A DNA stretch of 64,000 nucleotides from Marinobacter flavimaris (GTDB lineage: Bacteria; Pseudomonadota; Gammaproteobacteria; Pseudomonadales; Oleiphilaceae). Position 1 is the first letter of the stretch; each line of letters begins with the position of its first letter. The notes under the pieces are model-generated. The model saw only the letters and a list, made by a program, of their open reading frames with translations, did not search any database and was not told the DNA's origin. A program made the position numbers and the translations under genes. The stretch covers positions 1 through 64,000 of the forward strand of contig NZ_PSSW01000009.1 in the NCBI RefSeq assembly GCF_002933295.1. The letters are read 5' to 3'. Shown piece by piece: positions 1-8,923 of this stretch.

Positions 1-119
1 GCGATTCCGGAAAAACGCCCGAAATCGGTCACGATAAAACGGAATGAGCGGTCACGATCGCCCGGAACAGGCGGTCACGTTCAAACGGAATGGGTGGTCA
101 CGATGGGCCGGAATATGCA
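1..119. mobile_element. End of an insertion sequence, probably IS21-like (partial)
   Basis: Four copies of a 23-bp unit, GGTCACG-(A/T)T-N4-CGGAA-N5, start at 27, 50, 73 and 96, with a more degraded copy before them. The last copy runs into ATATGCA, and the azoreductase coding sequence begins directly after, about position 120. IS21-family elements carry several copies of a transposase-binding repeat inside each end and finish in CA, which fits what is seen here. The transposase genes must lie before the window, so the family call is an inference from end structure only. Confidence 0.65.
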
Positions 120-636
120 GGTGCGGCACCAGGTGGCCAGACTCTTCTCTAATTCCGCCTTTTTCAAAGCCAAACTCTCCGCTGGAGGTCACGATGATCA
201 ATGTCTTACCTGAGAGCAAAGGCTGCAGCGGGAAGTCCCCTCGTTCGAGATCGAAATCAAACGTTTTGCCAATGCGAACGATCTGATCGAACCAGGCTTT
301 TAGCTGGGCCGGCATACCGTAGTTGTACATAGGTGATGAGATCACAATAACGTCGGCTGATGAGACCTCGGCGATAAGTGTATCGGAGAGTGCCAGTGTC
401 TCCTGCTGCGCCGGGGTCCTATTTTCCTCAGGGGTAAACACCGCCGCAATCCAATCCTGGGTGATGAAAGCGGGTGGGTTCACGCCGACATCACGATAGA
501 TATATTCATCCTCAGGCCGCTTCTGTTTCCAGGTATCAATGAATCGACGGGCGACATTTTTCGAGATGGAATCGTGATCCGGGTTCGGGTTTGTCGCGGC
601 TCTGACGCTTGAATCAATGTGTAATAGTGTGCTCAT
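120..636 (-). pseudogene. azoR: FMN-dependent NADH-azoreductase, 3' end cut off by an IS
   Basis: AzoR-type flavodoxin-fold quinone/azo reductase. The N-terminus (MSTLLHIDSS), the FMN-contacting SSPMYNYGMPAQLK segment and the SSGEFGF loop are intact. The reading frame leaves the family at the PHL residues near 120 and then runs through the IS-end repeats to a stop at 52, so about 45 C-terminal residues are replaced by foreign sequence. An ATG at 636 is preferred over the one at 642 because AAGGA sits a normal distance upstream. The lost C-terminal part contributes to the fold and dimer in known AzoR proteins, so the product is probably inactive, though this is inferred. Confidence 0.8.
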
Positions 637-774
637 GTTCATTTCCTTGGCTGATTAATGACAGGAGCCAGTTTGTGGCGCTGGATGGACTTGAACAAAC
701 GGAAAAATTACACTTGCAGATGAATTAAACTCATCCAAACGTTCATGAACTCGTGATTGACCTGGAGATTCACA

Positions 775-1626
775 TTGCAGGTGTCATTACAGGCGCTGAA
801 AGCCTTTGAATCGGCTGCCCGCCGGGGTAGCTTCAAGTTGGCGGCAGAGGAACTTTCGCTGACGCCGACAGCCATCTCACACCACATTGGCAACCTGGAA
901 AGCCGATTGAATGTGAGCCTGTTTCATCGGCAGGGAAGACGGATATCCTTGACGGGAACGGGTATCCGATTAGCCAAAGCGACCTCGGAAGGGTTTCGCA
1001 AAATCGACAGCGCTTTGGAAGAAGTGGTGAAGGCAGGCAATACGGTCAGGGTGACGACGACATCATCATTGGCAGCGATGGTGCTGATCCCTTCCCAGCA
1101 CGAGTTCGAACAAGCCAACCCCGAGATTTCTGTGGAAATATCGACCGGCGAGTCGGTCGACAGCCAATCCTACATCATTCCCATTCGATTCGGGGATGTC
1201 TCAGTTGCTGAGCATTCTGATGTCCTTCGATTTGAGTCATTCAATGTATTTGGTGCCTATGGAATGACGCCTCCCTCCTGGGAAAATGCCCCTTTAACCC
1301 TTTTTACCACGGAGTGGAAAAACAAAGCGTTACCGGCCCCTCCCCTCACCGATTGGTTAGAAAAAAATGGACTGCAGGGGGCAAATATCCAACTCAAAAC
1401 GTTTGATCAGGAGCTTTTCGGGATCCAACAGGCTATGGCAGGCAACGGGCTGGTGTTCTGCTCTACAACGCTCGTCGAAAGGCTGTTGAAGGCCAACGTT
1501 CTGCAGCACTTCGACACGCAATCGGTAACATCAGATTTGTGCTATTACGTTCCAGGTAGGGATAGCTTCGAGACGAGGAGTGCGGCCAAATTCCTGAATT
1601 GGATCGAAGATATCCTGAACCAGTAA
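775..1626 (+). CDS. LysR-family transcriptional regulator
   Basis: About 283 residues. The N-terminal winged helix-turn-helix is clear (LQALKAFESAARRGSF, then PTAISHHIGNLE), followed by an effector domain of GcvA-like type. A GGAG at 764-767 best fits a TTG start at 775; GTG at 781 and TTG at 757 are alternatives. The gene is divergent from the azoreductase with about 140 bp between them, the usual arrangement for a LysR protein and its target. Its natural target here is therefore probably the now broken azoR; that is inference. The effector cannot be read from sequence. Confidence 0.88.
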   Translation: MQVSLQALKAFESAARRGSFKLAAEELSLTPTAISHHIGNLESRLNVSLFHRQGRRISLTGTGIRLAKATSEGFRKIDSALEEVVKAGNTVRVTTTSSLAAMVLIPSQHEFEQANPEISVEISTGESVDSQSYIIPIRFGDVSVAEHSDVLRFESFNVFGAYGMTPPSWENAPLTLFTTEWKNKALPAPPLTDWLEKNGLQGANIQLKTFDQELFGIQQAMAGNGLVFCSTTLVERLLKANVLQHFDTQSVTSDLCYYVPGRDSFETRSAAKFLNWIEDILNQ

Positions 1627-1685
1627 TACATGCAGTCACTTTTATTTTTCATGGACATCAGCCCAATAAAAACCGGAGAACGCCA

Positions 1686-1976
1686 ATGACCGCCTACGTG
1701 ATCGGCAACATCACCGTAAAAGACCCCGACAAATGGGCAGAATACCGCAGCCTTGTTCCGGACACGCTGGTTCCCTGGGGTGCGGAACTGGTACTTCGGG
1801 GTACACAGGCAAAGGTGCTCAGCGGGCAATACCGGCACACCGATACGGTGGTTATCCGCTTTCCCAATGCGGATTCCGTCGTCGATTGGCACGACTCTCC
1901 TGCCTATCAGGCATTGGTGCCGTTGCGTACCCAGGCAGCGGATGTGGATCTGGTGACGTTCGAGGCCGACCAATAA
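1686..1976 (+). CDS. DUF1330 family protein
   Basis: A 96-residue protein beginning MTAYVIGNITVKDP, with the WAEYRSLVPDTL and FPNADSVVDWHDSPAYQ segments typical of DUF1330 (dimeric alpha-beta barrel fold, ferredoxin-like). GGAG lies just ahead of the ATG. Family members are small cytoplasmic proteins of unknown function; no catalytic role can be assigned. It stands alone, 60 bp after the LysR gene and 60 bp before the thioesterase. The in-frame extension upstream to 1599 lacks a ribosome site and overlaps the LysR gene, so it is not used. Confidence 0.85.
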   Translation: MTAYVIGNITVKDPDKWAEYRSLVPDTLVPWGAELVLRGTQAKVLSGQYRHTDTVVIRFPNADSVVDWHDSPAYQALVPLRTQAADVDLVTFEADQ

Positions 1977-2037
1977 CTACTGCCACCGCTGGCAGCCTGG
2001 CGCCTATACTGGACAGCAAAACCAACAGAGAAGCGCC

Positions 2038-2517
2038 ATGGAAAACAATTCAACAAGCCTGAGCATGACCGTTCTGATGACGCCGGACAAAGCCAATTTC
2101 TCCGGCAATGTGCACGGCGGCACCCTGCTGAAGTACCTGGATGAGGTTGCCTATGCCTGCGCCAGCCGCTACGCGGGGACTTATGTTGTTACCCTCTCCG
2201 TCGACCAGGTGATGTTCCTCCAGCCCATCCAGATTGGCGAGCTGGTCACCTTTCTGGCCAGCGTGAACTATACCGGCCGTACCTCCATGGAGATCGGCAT
2301 CAAGGTGGTTACCGAGAACATCCGCGACAAGTTGGTTCGCCATAGCAACAGTTGCTTCTTTACCATGGTGGCGGTTGATGACAACGGCAAAGCCGTTGCC
2401 GTGCCACAGCTGGTTCCGAGCACCGATGATCAGATACGGCGATTTGCCAACGGTAAGGAGCGCCGGGCCATTCGTGCCGAACTGGAGGAACGCTACATGG
2501 CACTGCATAAAAAATGA
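2038..2517 (+). CDS. YciA-type hot-dog acyl-CoA thioesterase
   Basis: A 159-residue single hot-dog domain protein. The stretch FSGNVHGGTLLKYLDEVAY carries the catalytic loop of the BFIT/YciA group, with N-x-HGG followed by the conserved Asp on the central helix. Family members hydrolyse short to long acyl-CoAs to free acid and CoA in the cytoplasm. The C-terminus is a charged helix (KERRAIRAELEERY). Single gene, AGAAG ribosome site before the ATG. Substrate length is not readable from the sequence. Confidence 0.88.
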   Translation: MENNSTSLSMTVLMTPDKANFSGNVHGGTLLKYLDEVAYACASRYAGTYVVTLSVDQVMFLQPIQIGELVTFLASVNYTGRTSMEIGIKVVTENIRDKLVRHSNSCFFTMVAVDDNGKAVAVPQLVPSTDDQIRRFANGKERRAIRAELEERYMALHKK

Positions 2518-2607
2518 GTCCGGTGCTCTAAACGTCAAGCGATGGTATGGTTCTGGAACGGATCGATGCCAGTATTGAAGACGAAGGGATCAACAGGAGA
2601 TGACCCT

Positions 2608-3006
2608 ATGCACCAAACCGGAAGCTGCCTGTGTGGCGGCATCAAGTACGAAATCCATGGCCCCCTCACAGATGTTCTGAACTGCCACTGCACCATGTGC
2701 CGAAAGCTGCACGCGTCAGCATTTCGAACCCGCGCCAAGGTAAGGTCAGCGGACTGGCGCACGGTGCAAGGCGAGGAGCTGATCAAGTTCTACGAGTCGT
2801 CGCCCGGCGAACACAAGGCCTTTTGTTCCAACTGCGGCTCCAGCCTTTACACGAGATTTGATGCCCAGCCGGATGTGCTTGGGTTTCCGATGGGCACTCT
2901 TGATACTGATCCGGGCGTGAAGCCGGAGCGGCACGTTTACGTTGGAAACAAGGCGCCCTGGTTTGAGATTACGGACGACCTGCCCCAATACACAGAAAAT
3001 CCCTGA
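2608..3006 (+). CDS. GFA-family (CENP-V) zinc protein
   Basis: A 132-residue protein with the GFA fold signature: CLCGG near the start, CHCTMCRK around residue 30 and CSNCGS around residue 75 supply the cysteines for two zinc sites. The family is named after glutathione-dependent formaldehyde-activating enzyme, but most members including this one have no proven reaction. ATG at 2608 is preceded by GGAG; an in-frame start at 2542 would overlap no other gene but has no ribosome site. It is followed closely by a small membrane protein gene and could be cotranscribed with it. Confidence 0.85.
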   Translation: MHQTGSCLCGGIKYEIHGPLTDVLNCHCTMCRKLHASAFRTRAKVRSADWRTVQGEELIKFYESSPGEHKAFCSNCGSSLYTRFDAQPDVLGFPMGTLDTDPGVKPERHVYVGNKAPWFEITDDLPQYTENP

Positions 3007-3049
3007 ATCGAGAACCAACAACCTTCAATTCTTTAAATCAAGGAAGATT

Positions 3050-3370
3050 ATGAAAGTAGCTCCCCTCCCCCTCGTCGTTCTCTGCCTGTTTATGGGCTTC
3101 ACCTTCTGGGTGATGGCCGGCGCCGAGCAATCGCTCCTGGCCTTCGGCGCCCAGTTGATGTCGAGCCCCGATACCGCACAGGTTGTTATTGATCTCTACA
3201 TTCTCGCGGTATTGGCTTGCATCTGGATGTACCAGGATGCCAAACGTCGAGGCAAAGGATTGGGTTACCTGGTTCCGTTTTTCGTTCTGACAGCAGTGTT
3301 TGTCTCCGCAGGGCCCTTGCTGTATCTGGTTCTTCGAGGTGGGCCCGAGACTGAAACCGGTAGGCTTTAA
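3050..3370 (+). CDS. DUF2834-like small membrane protein
   Basis: A 106-residue inner-membrane protein with three hydrophobic segments at about residues 5-25, 43-60 and 69-95. The central part (DLYILAVLACIWMYQDAKRR) and the GLGYLVPFF segment resemble DUF2834, whose members have this three-helix layout. Function is unknown. AGGA precedes the ATG and the GFA gene ends 43 bp upstream, so cotranscription is possible. The family call rests on pattern similarity only. Confidence 0.75.
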   Translation: MKVAPLPLVVLCLFMGFTFWVMAGAEQSLLAFGAQLMSSPDTAQVVIDLYILAVLACIWMYQDAKRRGKGLGYLVPFFVLTAVFVSAGPLLYLVLRGGPETETGRL

Positions 3371-3468
3371 CTCTTCACATCAGCCAAATCAGCGTCGGCC
3401 ATCTTTGAGCACCCGAGCTACAATGCTAACGTTGAGTGGTTTCAGTCAACCAGACTTCGGAGGGCCCC

Positions 3469-3735
3469 ATGGCAGGCGGATGGTCTCGTGATGGTGCGGT
3501 TCAGGAACAGATCGACGCAAGCGTTGGGGATGAAATCCAGCGCGCACGCAGCCAGTTGGCCAAAGGCGAGAGTGCCCAGGAATGCGATGAGTGCGGAGCA
3601 CCAATTCCAGAGGCCCGGCGCAAGGCCATTCCCGGTGTTCGTTTGTGCATTGACTGCCAGTCGGCCCATGAAAAGGAGCACAGCCAGCCTGGCGGCATCA
3701 ATCGCAGGGGCAGCAAGGACAGCCAGCTGCGATAG
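3469..3735 (+). CDS. DksA/TraR-type C4 zinc-finger protein, YbiI-like
   Basis: An 88-residue protein very close to E. coli YbiI along its whole length: it opens with MAGGW and closes with NRRGSKDSQLR, and the zinc finger is CDECGAPIP...CIDCQ. YbiI belongs to the DksA/TraR superfamily but lacks the long coiled coil that DksA inserts into the RNA polymerase secondary channel; its role is unknown. A GGAGG stands six bases before the ATG. The gene is isolated, with about 100 bp of unassigned sequence on each side. Confidence 0.92.
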   Translation: MAGGWSRDGAVQEQIDASVGDEIQRARSQLAKGESAQECDECGAPIPEARRKAIPGVRLCIDCQSAHEKEHSQPGGINRRGSKDSQLR

Positions 3736-3861
3736 AGACGGCCCACAAAGTAGCCTGGGCGGCGGTTAAAGAGGAATATCACAAGGAGGGCGACAGGTGG
3801 GTCAAAGGCAAATCCCGAGAATGAGTCGCCATAGCACCCCCTCCCGGAATAGCGTTTGAAT

Positions 3862-4314
3862 ATGGACATTTCAATCGAACCGGGGCGGGCTGATCATCTT
3901 GATGGCATTCACGCTCTGGTCCTCGAATGGGGTTACACAGCCAGCAGGCTCCGAACGAAAGCATGGTTCGAGGCAATCACTGACTCTCCTAGCCATCAGA
4001 TTTTCGTCGCCCTTTCCGGGGGTTCGGTAGTTGGATGGATAGCAGTGGAAAAGCGCCTGTTCCTCAGCGAGCTGTTTGTCGCGGAAATTACAGGCCTGGT
4101 TGTAGGCTCCCGCGCACGGAGGGCTGGTATCGGCCAGCTATTGGTCCAGTCTGCTGAAGACTGGTCCAGCTCTATGGGACTCCCGCGGGTGGTGGTACGC
4201 TCTAATGTAACGCACCTTGAGTCTCATGGCTTTTATCCGGCGGTTGGTTATACGCAATCCAAAACAACGCATGTCTACACCAAAGACCTCAAGCAGCCCG
4301 GATCGGAGCCCTGA
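3862..4314 (+). CDS. GNAT-family N-acetyltransferase
   Basis: A 150-residue single GNAT domain. The acetyl-CoA-binding motif A is visible as VVGSRARRAGIGQLLVQSAEDW, and the GFYPAVGYTQS element near the end is the usual beta6-beta7 turn. The substrate is unknown. ATG at 3862 is preferred to the TTG at 3856. No operon partner: a glutathione transferase gene follows 45 bp later and could be read through. Confidence 0.85.
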   Translation: MDISIEPGRADHLDGIHALVLEWGYTASRLRTKAWFEAITDSPSHQIFVALSGGSVVGWIAVEKRLFLSELFVAEITGLVVGSRARRAGIGQLLVQSAEDWSSSMGLPRVVVRSNVTHLESHGFYPAVGYTQSKTTHVYTKDLKQPGSEP

Positions 4315-4359
4315 ACGCCCCGGCCTGAAAAACGGCGCTCTCCCAGCAAAGGAAACTGC

Positions 4360-4956
4360 ATGAAAATCTATGGCGATACCCAATCCGGGAACTGCTACAA
4401 GGTTCAGCTCATCTGCCAACTGCTGAACATCGACCATCAGTGGATTGATGTCGACATTCTGGCAGGCGACACAAAATCCGATGATTTTTTGAAAAAGAAC
4501 GCGAATGGCAAGATTCCTCTGCTGGAGCTAAATAGTGGCGAGACGCTGTCAGAGTCCAACGCCATCATCAACTACCTCGCGTTCGGCTCTGATCTGTACC
4601 CGAATGACCGCCTCGCTCAGGCCCGCGTTCTGCAATGGCAGTTCTTCGAACAATACAGCCATGAGCCGTTTATCGCCGTTGCGCGCTTTATAAACAAATA
4701 CCTGGGACTGCCGGCAGACAAAGCCGACGAGTATGCCGCCAAGCAAACCGGCGGGCACAAGGCCTTGCATGTGATGGAGCAACAGCTGGCACAAACGCCA
4801 TTCCTGGCGGGTGAGAAGGTCACTACTGCAGATATCTCACTCTATGCATACACCCACGTCGCGGATGAGGGTGGTTTTGAGCTGGAAGCCTACCCTGCGA
4901 TTCGCGCATGGCTGGATCGGGTTGCGGCATTACCGAATTTCAGGCCTATGGTTTAG
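4360..4956 (+). CDS. Glutathione S-transferase family protein
   Basis: A 198-residue cytosolic GST. The N-terminal thioredoxin-like half (MKIYGDTQSGNCYKVQL) has the GST beta-alpha-beta start, cis-Pro region GKIPLLEL and the ESNAIINYLA glutathione-binding segment; the helical C-terminal half contains the FLAGEKVTTADISLYAYTH N-capping box. It should conjugate or exchange glutathione with electrophiles. Ser9 or the nearby Asn is the likely active-site position but the class cannot be fixed. AAAGGA precedes the ATG. Confidence 0.9.
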   Translation: MKIYGDTQSGNCYKVQLICQLLNIDHQWIDVDILAGDTKSDDFLKKNANGKIPLLELNSGETLSESNAIINYLAFGSDLYPNDRLAQARVLQWQFFEQYSHEPFIAVARFINKYLGLPADKADEYAAKQTGGHKALHVMEQQLAQTPFLAGEKVTTADISLYAYTHVADEGGFELEAYPAIRAWLDRVAALPNFRPMV

Positions 4957-5021
4957 GAGTCCTTTGTAATTTCCTACCAATCCCCGTATGAAACCCAAAG
5001 AGTTCGAACAGGGTCAAGACA

Positions 5022-5564
5022 ATGAGTCTGGGAACAAATTTCGAATTGATGGCCGCCTACAATCAGTGGATGAATGAAAAGATCTATGGAGCGGCAAGGG
5101 GCCTTGAACAAACCGAGTTGGCCAAGGATCGTGGCGCGTTCTTCGGCTCCATTCTCGGAACGCTCAACCACATTGTTGTTGGCGACACCATTTGGCTAAA
5201 ACGGTTCGCCATGCACCCAACGTTTAGCATTGCCCTGAAGGAAGTCGTAGATCTGCCCTCACCCAACAAACTGAACGATATCCTGTTTGAGGACTTCGCC
5301 GCACTGTCGGAGCGGAGGGCCTGGCTCGACAACCATATTATCTGTTGGGTTGGCACGTTGTCGGATGACGACCTGAACGTGGTTCTCCGTTATCAGAACA
5401 CAAAAGGGGTTCCAGCGAACCGTCGGTTCTCCAGTCTTCTTCAACACTTTTTCAATCACCAGACCCATCACCGCGGGCAGGTTTCTACGTTGCTCTCACA
5501 GGCCGGGGTGGATATCGGGGTGACGGATCTACTGGCTCTGATTCCAGACGAGGGTTTGAAATAA
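5022..5564 (+). CDS. DinB-family four-helix metalloenzyme
   Basis: A 180-residue DinB/YfiT-like protein. Conserved metal-ligand histidines appear in GTLNHIVVGDTIW and in the late FNHQTHHRGQ motif. The DinB superfamily covers damage-inducible proteins and thiol-dependent transferases using a His3 metal site; the actual reaction here is unknown. It opens with MSLGTNFELMAAYNQWMN, the usual first helix. Single gene, weak ribosome site. Confidence 0.88.
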   Translation: MSLGTNFELMAAYNQWMNEKIYGAARGLEQTELAKDRGAFFGSILGTLNHIVVGDTIWLKRFAMHPTFSIALKEVVDLPSPNKLNDILFEDFAALSERRAWLDNHIICWVGTLSDDDLNVVLRYQNTKGVPANRRFSSLLQHFFNHQTHHRGQVSTLLSQAGVDIGVTDLLALIPDEGLK

Positions 5565-5625
5565 CCCTAAGCGAATCTCGAAACCTCATTGAATACGGCA
5601 TTTCATCGATCATAAGGAAAAACCT

Positions 5626-5958
5626 GTGCCTGAACTGAAGACAGTCGGTCTTTTTCTCGTCACCGCGCTGGCTGAAATCGTTGGCTGCTACCTACCCTAT
5701 CTCTGGCTTCGCGAGGGAAAGAGCATCTGGCTTCTGGTACCCGGGGCCCTGAGCCTGGCGGCATTTGCCTGGTTACTTTCCCTGCATCCTACTGCCGCCG
5801 GCCGGGTTTATGCGGCCTACGGCGGTGTGTATATCTTTATGGCCATTCTCTGGCTTTGGGCTATTGATGGTATCCGGCCAACCGTTTGGGATCTGGTGGG
5901 ATCCGGCGTAGCACTGCTCGGCATGGCGATCATCATGTTTGCGCCTAGAGGCGCATAA
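5626..5958 (+). CDS. YnfA/UPF0060 inner-membrane protein
   Basis: A 110-residue four-helix membrane protein with the family's signature: [28 protein letters not shown] and [17 protein letters not shown]. Family members resemble small multidrug-resistance transporters and have been proposed to export drugs, but the evidence is limited. The start is GTG at 5626 with AAGGA nine bases upstream. Single gene in a 60-bp and 80-bp gap. Confidence 0.93.
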   Translation: MPELKTVGLFLVTALAEIVGCYLPYLWLREGKSIWLLVPGALSLAAFAWLLSLHPTAAGRVYAAYGGVYIFMAILWLWAIDGIRPTVWDLVGSGVALLGMAIIMFAPRGA

Positions 5959-6090
5959 ATCTGCATCGCGTACCCGATAATCACCACAGATCTGCTTAAG
6001 CCGTGACCTCCTCTCGACGCGCTGACGTACAGTAATCATATGATCGACGTTCCACTTACCAAAACGAAGACGCTAGCGCCTCCTTACACT

Positions 6091-7089
6091 ATGCAACGCT
6101 TTTCATATTGGCTTTTCGCACTGCTGCTCCTGGTCACCCCGCCAAGCCACTCAGAGACGGCCGACTGGCAAACAGAGGTGTCCAGAGAGGCTGCAAACCT
6201 TGAGCGCCTTCACTCCTTGATTGTTGTCCATGAGGGCCAGGAAGTTCTGGCATTGGATTTGAAAAGTGCCGGGCTCGACACGCCAACCAACATCAAATCT
6301 CTCTCAAAGACAGTACTCGCCGCGCTGGTGGGTATCGGCATCGAAAAAGGTGTGTTCGAGGGAACCAATCAACCGGTTATTGAAACGCTCGGTGACCGCA
6401 TACCCGCCTCCGCAACCGAGGGCGTAGACCGGATAACTCTGGGGCACCTGCTGTCTTTGCAGGCCGGGTTGCAGCGGACATCTGGCCGTTACTATGGCCC
6501 CTGGGTGAACAGCGATAACTGGGTGCACCATGTGCTCACCCGGCCGTTCGTGGATGAGCCGGGCGGTCGCATGCTCTACTCCACCGGCAGCAGCCACCTG
6601 CTCTCGGCGGCGCTCACCGAAAGCGCCGGGCGCAGCACGCTCGACCTGGCGCGGGAATGGTTGGGCGAGCCACTGAATATAACCATTCCTGCCTGGGGCC
6701 GGGACCCCCAGGGGATCTATTTTGGTGGCAATAATATGGCTCTTTCGCCAAGGGACCTGGCAAAAATCGGCGAGCTTTATCGCAATGAAGGCCGCCTTGG
6801 TGATCGGCGCCTGTTTCCGGAAAACTGGGTGCGGGAGTCCTGGATTGAACGCGGAAGGTCCGCCTACACAGATGATCCCTATGGCTATGGCTGGTTACAG
6901 CAGCCGCTCGCCGGCGAAATGGGGTATTACGGGCGTGGGTACGGAGGCCAGGTACTGTATGTGATGCCCGCTCGCAAACTGACCGTGGTGATGACCTCTG
7001 ACCCTACCCCTCCCTCGCCGGGTTCAGCCTTTTTGCGCCGCCAGTTCCAGTTAATTGAGGAGCACATAATTCCTGCCGTGGAAAACTGA
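6091..7089 (+). CDS. Exported serine hydrolase, beta-lactamase/DD-peptidase fold
   Basis: About 332 residues from the ATG at 6091, which starts a good signal peptide (MQRFSYWLFALLLL, cleavage near SHSET); an in-frame ATG at 6040 would put 17 extra residues ahead of it. The S-x-x-K nucleophile motif is SLSK about 70 residues in, YSTGSS occupies the Y-x-S/N position, and a glycine-rich GRGYGGQV replaces the KTG box. This is the family S12/class C beta-lactamase-related group with esterase, peptidase or amidase members. Substrate unknown; periplasmic. Confidence 0.87.
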   Translation: MQRFSYWLFALLLLVTPPSHSETADWQTEVSREAANLERLHSLIVVHEGQEVLALDLKSAGLDTPTNIKSLSKTVLAALVGIGIEKGVFEGTNQPVIETLGDRIPASATEGVDRITLGHLLSLQAGLQRTSGRYYGPWVNSDNWVHHVLTRPFVDEPGGRMLYSTGSSHLLSAALTESAGRSTLDLAREWLGEPLNITIPAWGRDPQGIYFGGNNMALSPRDLAKIGELYRNEGRLGDRRLFPENWVRESWIERGRSAYTDDPYGYGWLQQPLAGEMGYYGRGYGGQVLYVMPARKLTVVMTSDPTPPSPGSAFLRRQFQLIEEHIIPAVEN

Positions 7090-7155
7090 AGCGGCCGTCA
7101 CGCATAAGTTTCCTCAACTATACTCACTGGTGGCGAACACCAAGGAGGAAACGAA

Positions 7156-7584
7156 ATGAACAGGATCGCAATTACACTGTTTTCAGCTCTGTTGATCGCG
7201 CCAGTAGCAGCGATTGCAGAGAGCATGAAGTCTGAGGCGCCGGCCAACGCTGGCGTGTATTTCGTGCAACCAACTGACGGCGCAACCGTAAACGAAACCT
7301 TCAAAGTCGTCTTTGGTCTGCGGAACATGGGCGTAGCACCTGCTGGCGTGGAAAAAGCAGGCACCGGACACCACCACCTGCTGATCGATACCGACGTACC
7401 GTCCGATCTGAGCAAATCCCTCCCGGCAACGGATCAAATCAGACACTTTGGTGGCGGGCAAACCGAAACCGAGATCACGCTATCACCGGGTAAACACACG
7501 CTGCAGCTTTTGGTCGGTGATCACATGCATGTGCCGCACAACCCGCCAGTGGTTTCCGAGAAGATCACAGTAATGGTGGAGTAA
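7156..7584 (+). CDS. DUF4399 periplasmic protein
   Basis: A 142-residue secreted protein: signal peptide MNRIAITLFSALLIAPVAAIAE, then a beta-rich domain with FVQPTDGATV, the His-rich GTGHHHLLID segment and a closing GDHMHVPHNPPV. These clustered histidines are the hallmark of DUF4399 and suggest metal or ligand binding; function is unknown. AAGGAGG stands close to the ATG. It lies alone between the serine hydrolase and the SDR gene. Confidence 0.9.
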   Translation: MNRIAITLFSALLIAPVAAIAESMKSEAPANAGVYFVQPTDGATVNETFKVVFGLRNMGVAPAGVEKAGTGHHHLLIDTDVPSDLSKSLPATDQIRHFGGGQTETEITLSPGKHTLQLLVGDHMHVPHNPPVVSEKITVMVE

Positions 7585-7697
7585 CGTTCTACCCTGAACG
7601 GAATGGCCAGTGCAGAGTTGCATTTCAGTCAATCCCCTGGGCGTTCGATCATGGTACTGTGAGCGCAAATAATCCGAACGAATCCAGGGGATAGCTG

Positions 7698-8444
7698 ATG
7701 CGAAAGAACATTCTGATTACCGGTGCCAGCACCGGTCTCGGGGAAGGCATGGCTCGCGAATGGGCGGCCAAAGGCTGTAATCTGGCGCTCTGTGCGCGCC
7801 GGGCAGACAAGCTGGAAGCTCTCCAGCGGGAATTGCAGCAGGCTCATCCGGATATCCGGGTACTCGTCCGAGGCCTTGATGTCTGCGATTACGATCAGGT
7901 GTTCGAAGTGTTCCGGGGCTTCCGGGATGAGCTCGGTAGTCTTGATCGGGTGGTGGTTAATGCAGGTATTGGCAGCTCACAGCCCATCGGCCGTGGGCAT
8001 TTCGCTGCCAACCGCCACACCGCCGAGACCAACTTCATCGCTGCTATTGCCCAGAGTGAGGCAGCCATGGAGATCTTCCGCGAGCAGAACAGCGGTCACC
8101 TGGTGTTAATGTCGTCTGTCAGTGGTGTTCGCGGCTTCCGTGGTCCACTGAACGTATACGCTGCCACCAAGGCCGCCGTAGCCTCTTTGGCGGAAGGCCT
8201 GCAACTGGATACCAGGGGCAAGCCCATTAACGTCAGCAACATCATGCCGGGCTACATTCTCACCGATATTAACCGCGATACGAAAAATGCCCCCTTCCGG
8301 GTGGATCTGGAAACCGGTGTAAAGGCCCTGGTGAAAGCCATCGAATCGGAGAAGCGCCGGGCCTACGTGCCCTGGTGGCCATGGACGCCGCTGAGCTACG
8401 TGATCAAATCCCTTCCCTTTGGATTATTTGCCAGAGCAATGTAA
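7698..8444 (+). CDS. SDR-family oxidoreductase
   Basis: A 248-residue short-chain dehydrogenase. NAD(P) motif TGASTGLGEGMA near residue 9, the NAG at about residue 90, the catalytic Ser in LMSSVSGVRG, and YAATKAA giving the Tyr-x-x-x-Lys pair. The C-terminus (PWWPWTPLSYVIKSLPFGL) is a hydrophobic tail like that of SDRs that act on membrane or lipid substrates. A small membrane-anchored gene follows 19 bp later and is probably cotranscribed. Confidence 0.92.
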   Translation: MRKNILITGASTGLGEGMAREWAAKGCNLALCARRADKLEALQRELQQAHPDIRVLVRGLDVCDYDQVFEVFRGFRDELGSLDRVVVNAGIGSSQPIGRGHFAANRHTAETNFIAAIAQSEAAMEIFREQNSGHLVLMSSVSGVRGFRGPLNVYAATKAAVASLAEGLQLDTRGKPINVSNIMPGYILTDINRDTKNAPFRVDLETGVKALVKAIESEKRRAYVPWWPWTPLSYVIKSLPFGLFARAM

Positions 8445-8463
8445 GCAGCTTGGAATCTTCAGA

Positions 8464-8856
8464 ATGAACAAATCCTTTGCCCTGGCAGCGTTGATTGCTG
8501 TTCTGCTGGGGTTCCTTGGCTTTCAATACTACATCACCTCCGTGCCGGATCTGGCAGAGCCCATTACCGTGGAGGAAACCCGATTCATCGAGCAGGACCA
8601 ATCCCTCCTGTTAACGCTACGGGGTGGCGAGGGCCGCCAGTTTTCCGTAGGCCTGCGCGGAGACATCGCCAACGATCCGGAACAAACCGCCTTGTTCTTT
8701 ATCAGCAATCCGGATCTGGTGCCCTATGTGTACTGGCCGGGTCTTCGGAGCAACGACGAGAAACGGGTACTGGAGCTGCTGGAAGATATGGTTGAGAAAC
8801 AAAAGCAGGAGGAAGCGGTCAGGAAGATTTATGAGGTGCTGAAGAACCGGAACTGA
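8464..8856 (+). CDS. Small membrane-anchored hypothetical protein
   Basis: A 130-residue protein not recognised. One N-terminal hydrophobic helix (residues 5-25) is followed by a periplasmic-facing domain and a charged coiled-coil-like tail (DMVEKQKQEEAVRKIYEVLK). It starts 19 bp after the SDR stop and is likely its operon partner. A stem of 6 bp at 8924-8939 followed by ACTTT may end the transcript. Confidence 0.75.
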   Translation: MNKSFALAALIAVLLGFLGFQYYITSVPDLAEPITVEETRFIEQDQSLLLTLRGGEGRQFSVGLRGDIANDPEQTALFFISNPDLVPYVYWPGLRSNDEKRVLELLEDMVEKQKQEEAVRKIYEVLKNRN

Positions 8857-8923
8857 AGCCACCGGATTCTGGGCGGGCTGGAAAAATGGCTGGGAAAGCG
8901 GGTCCAAGAACTCCCCCAGCCAG

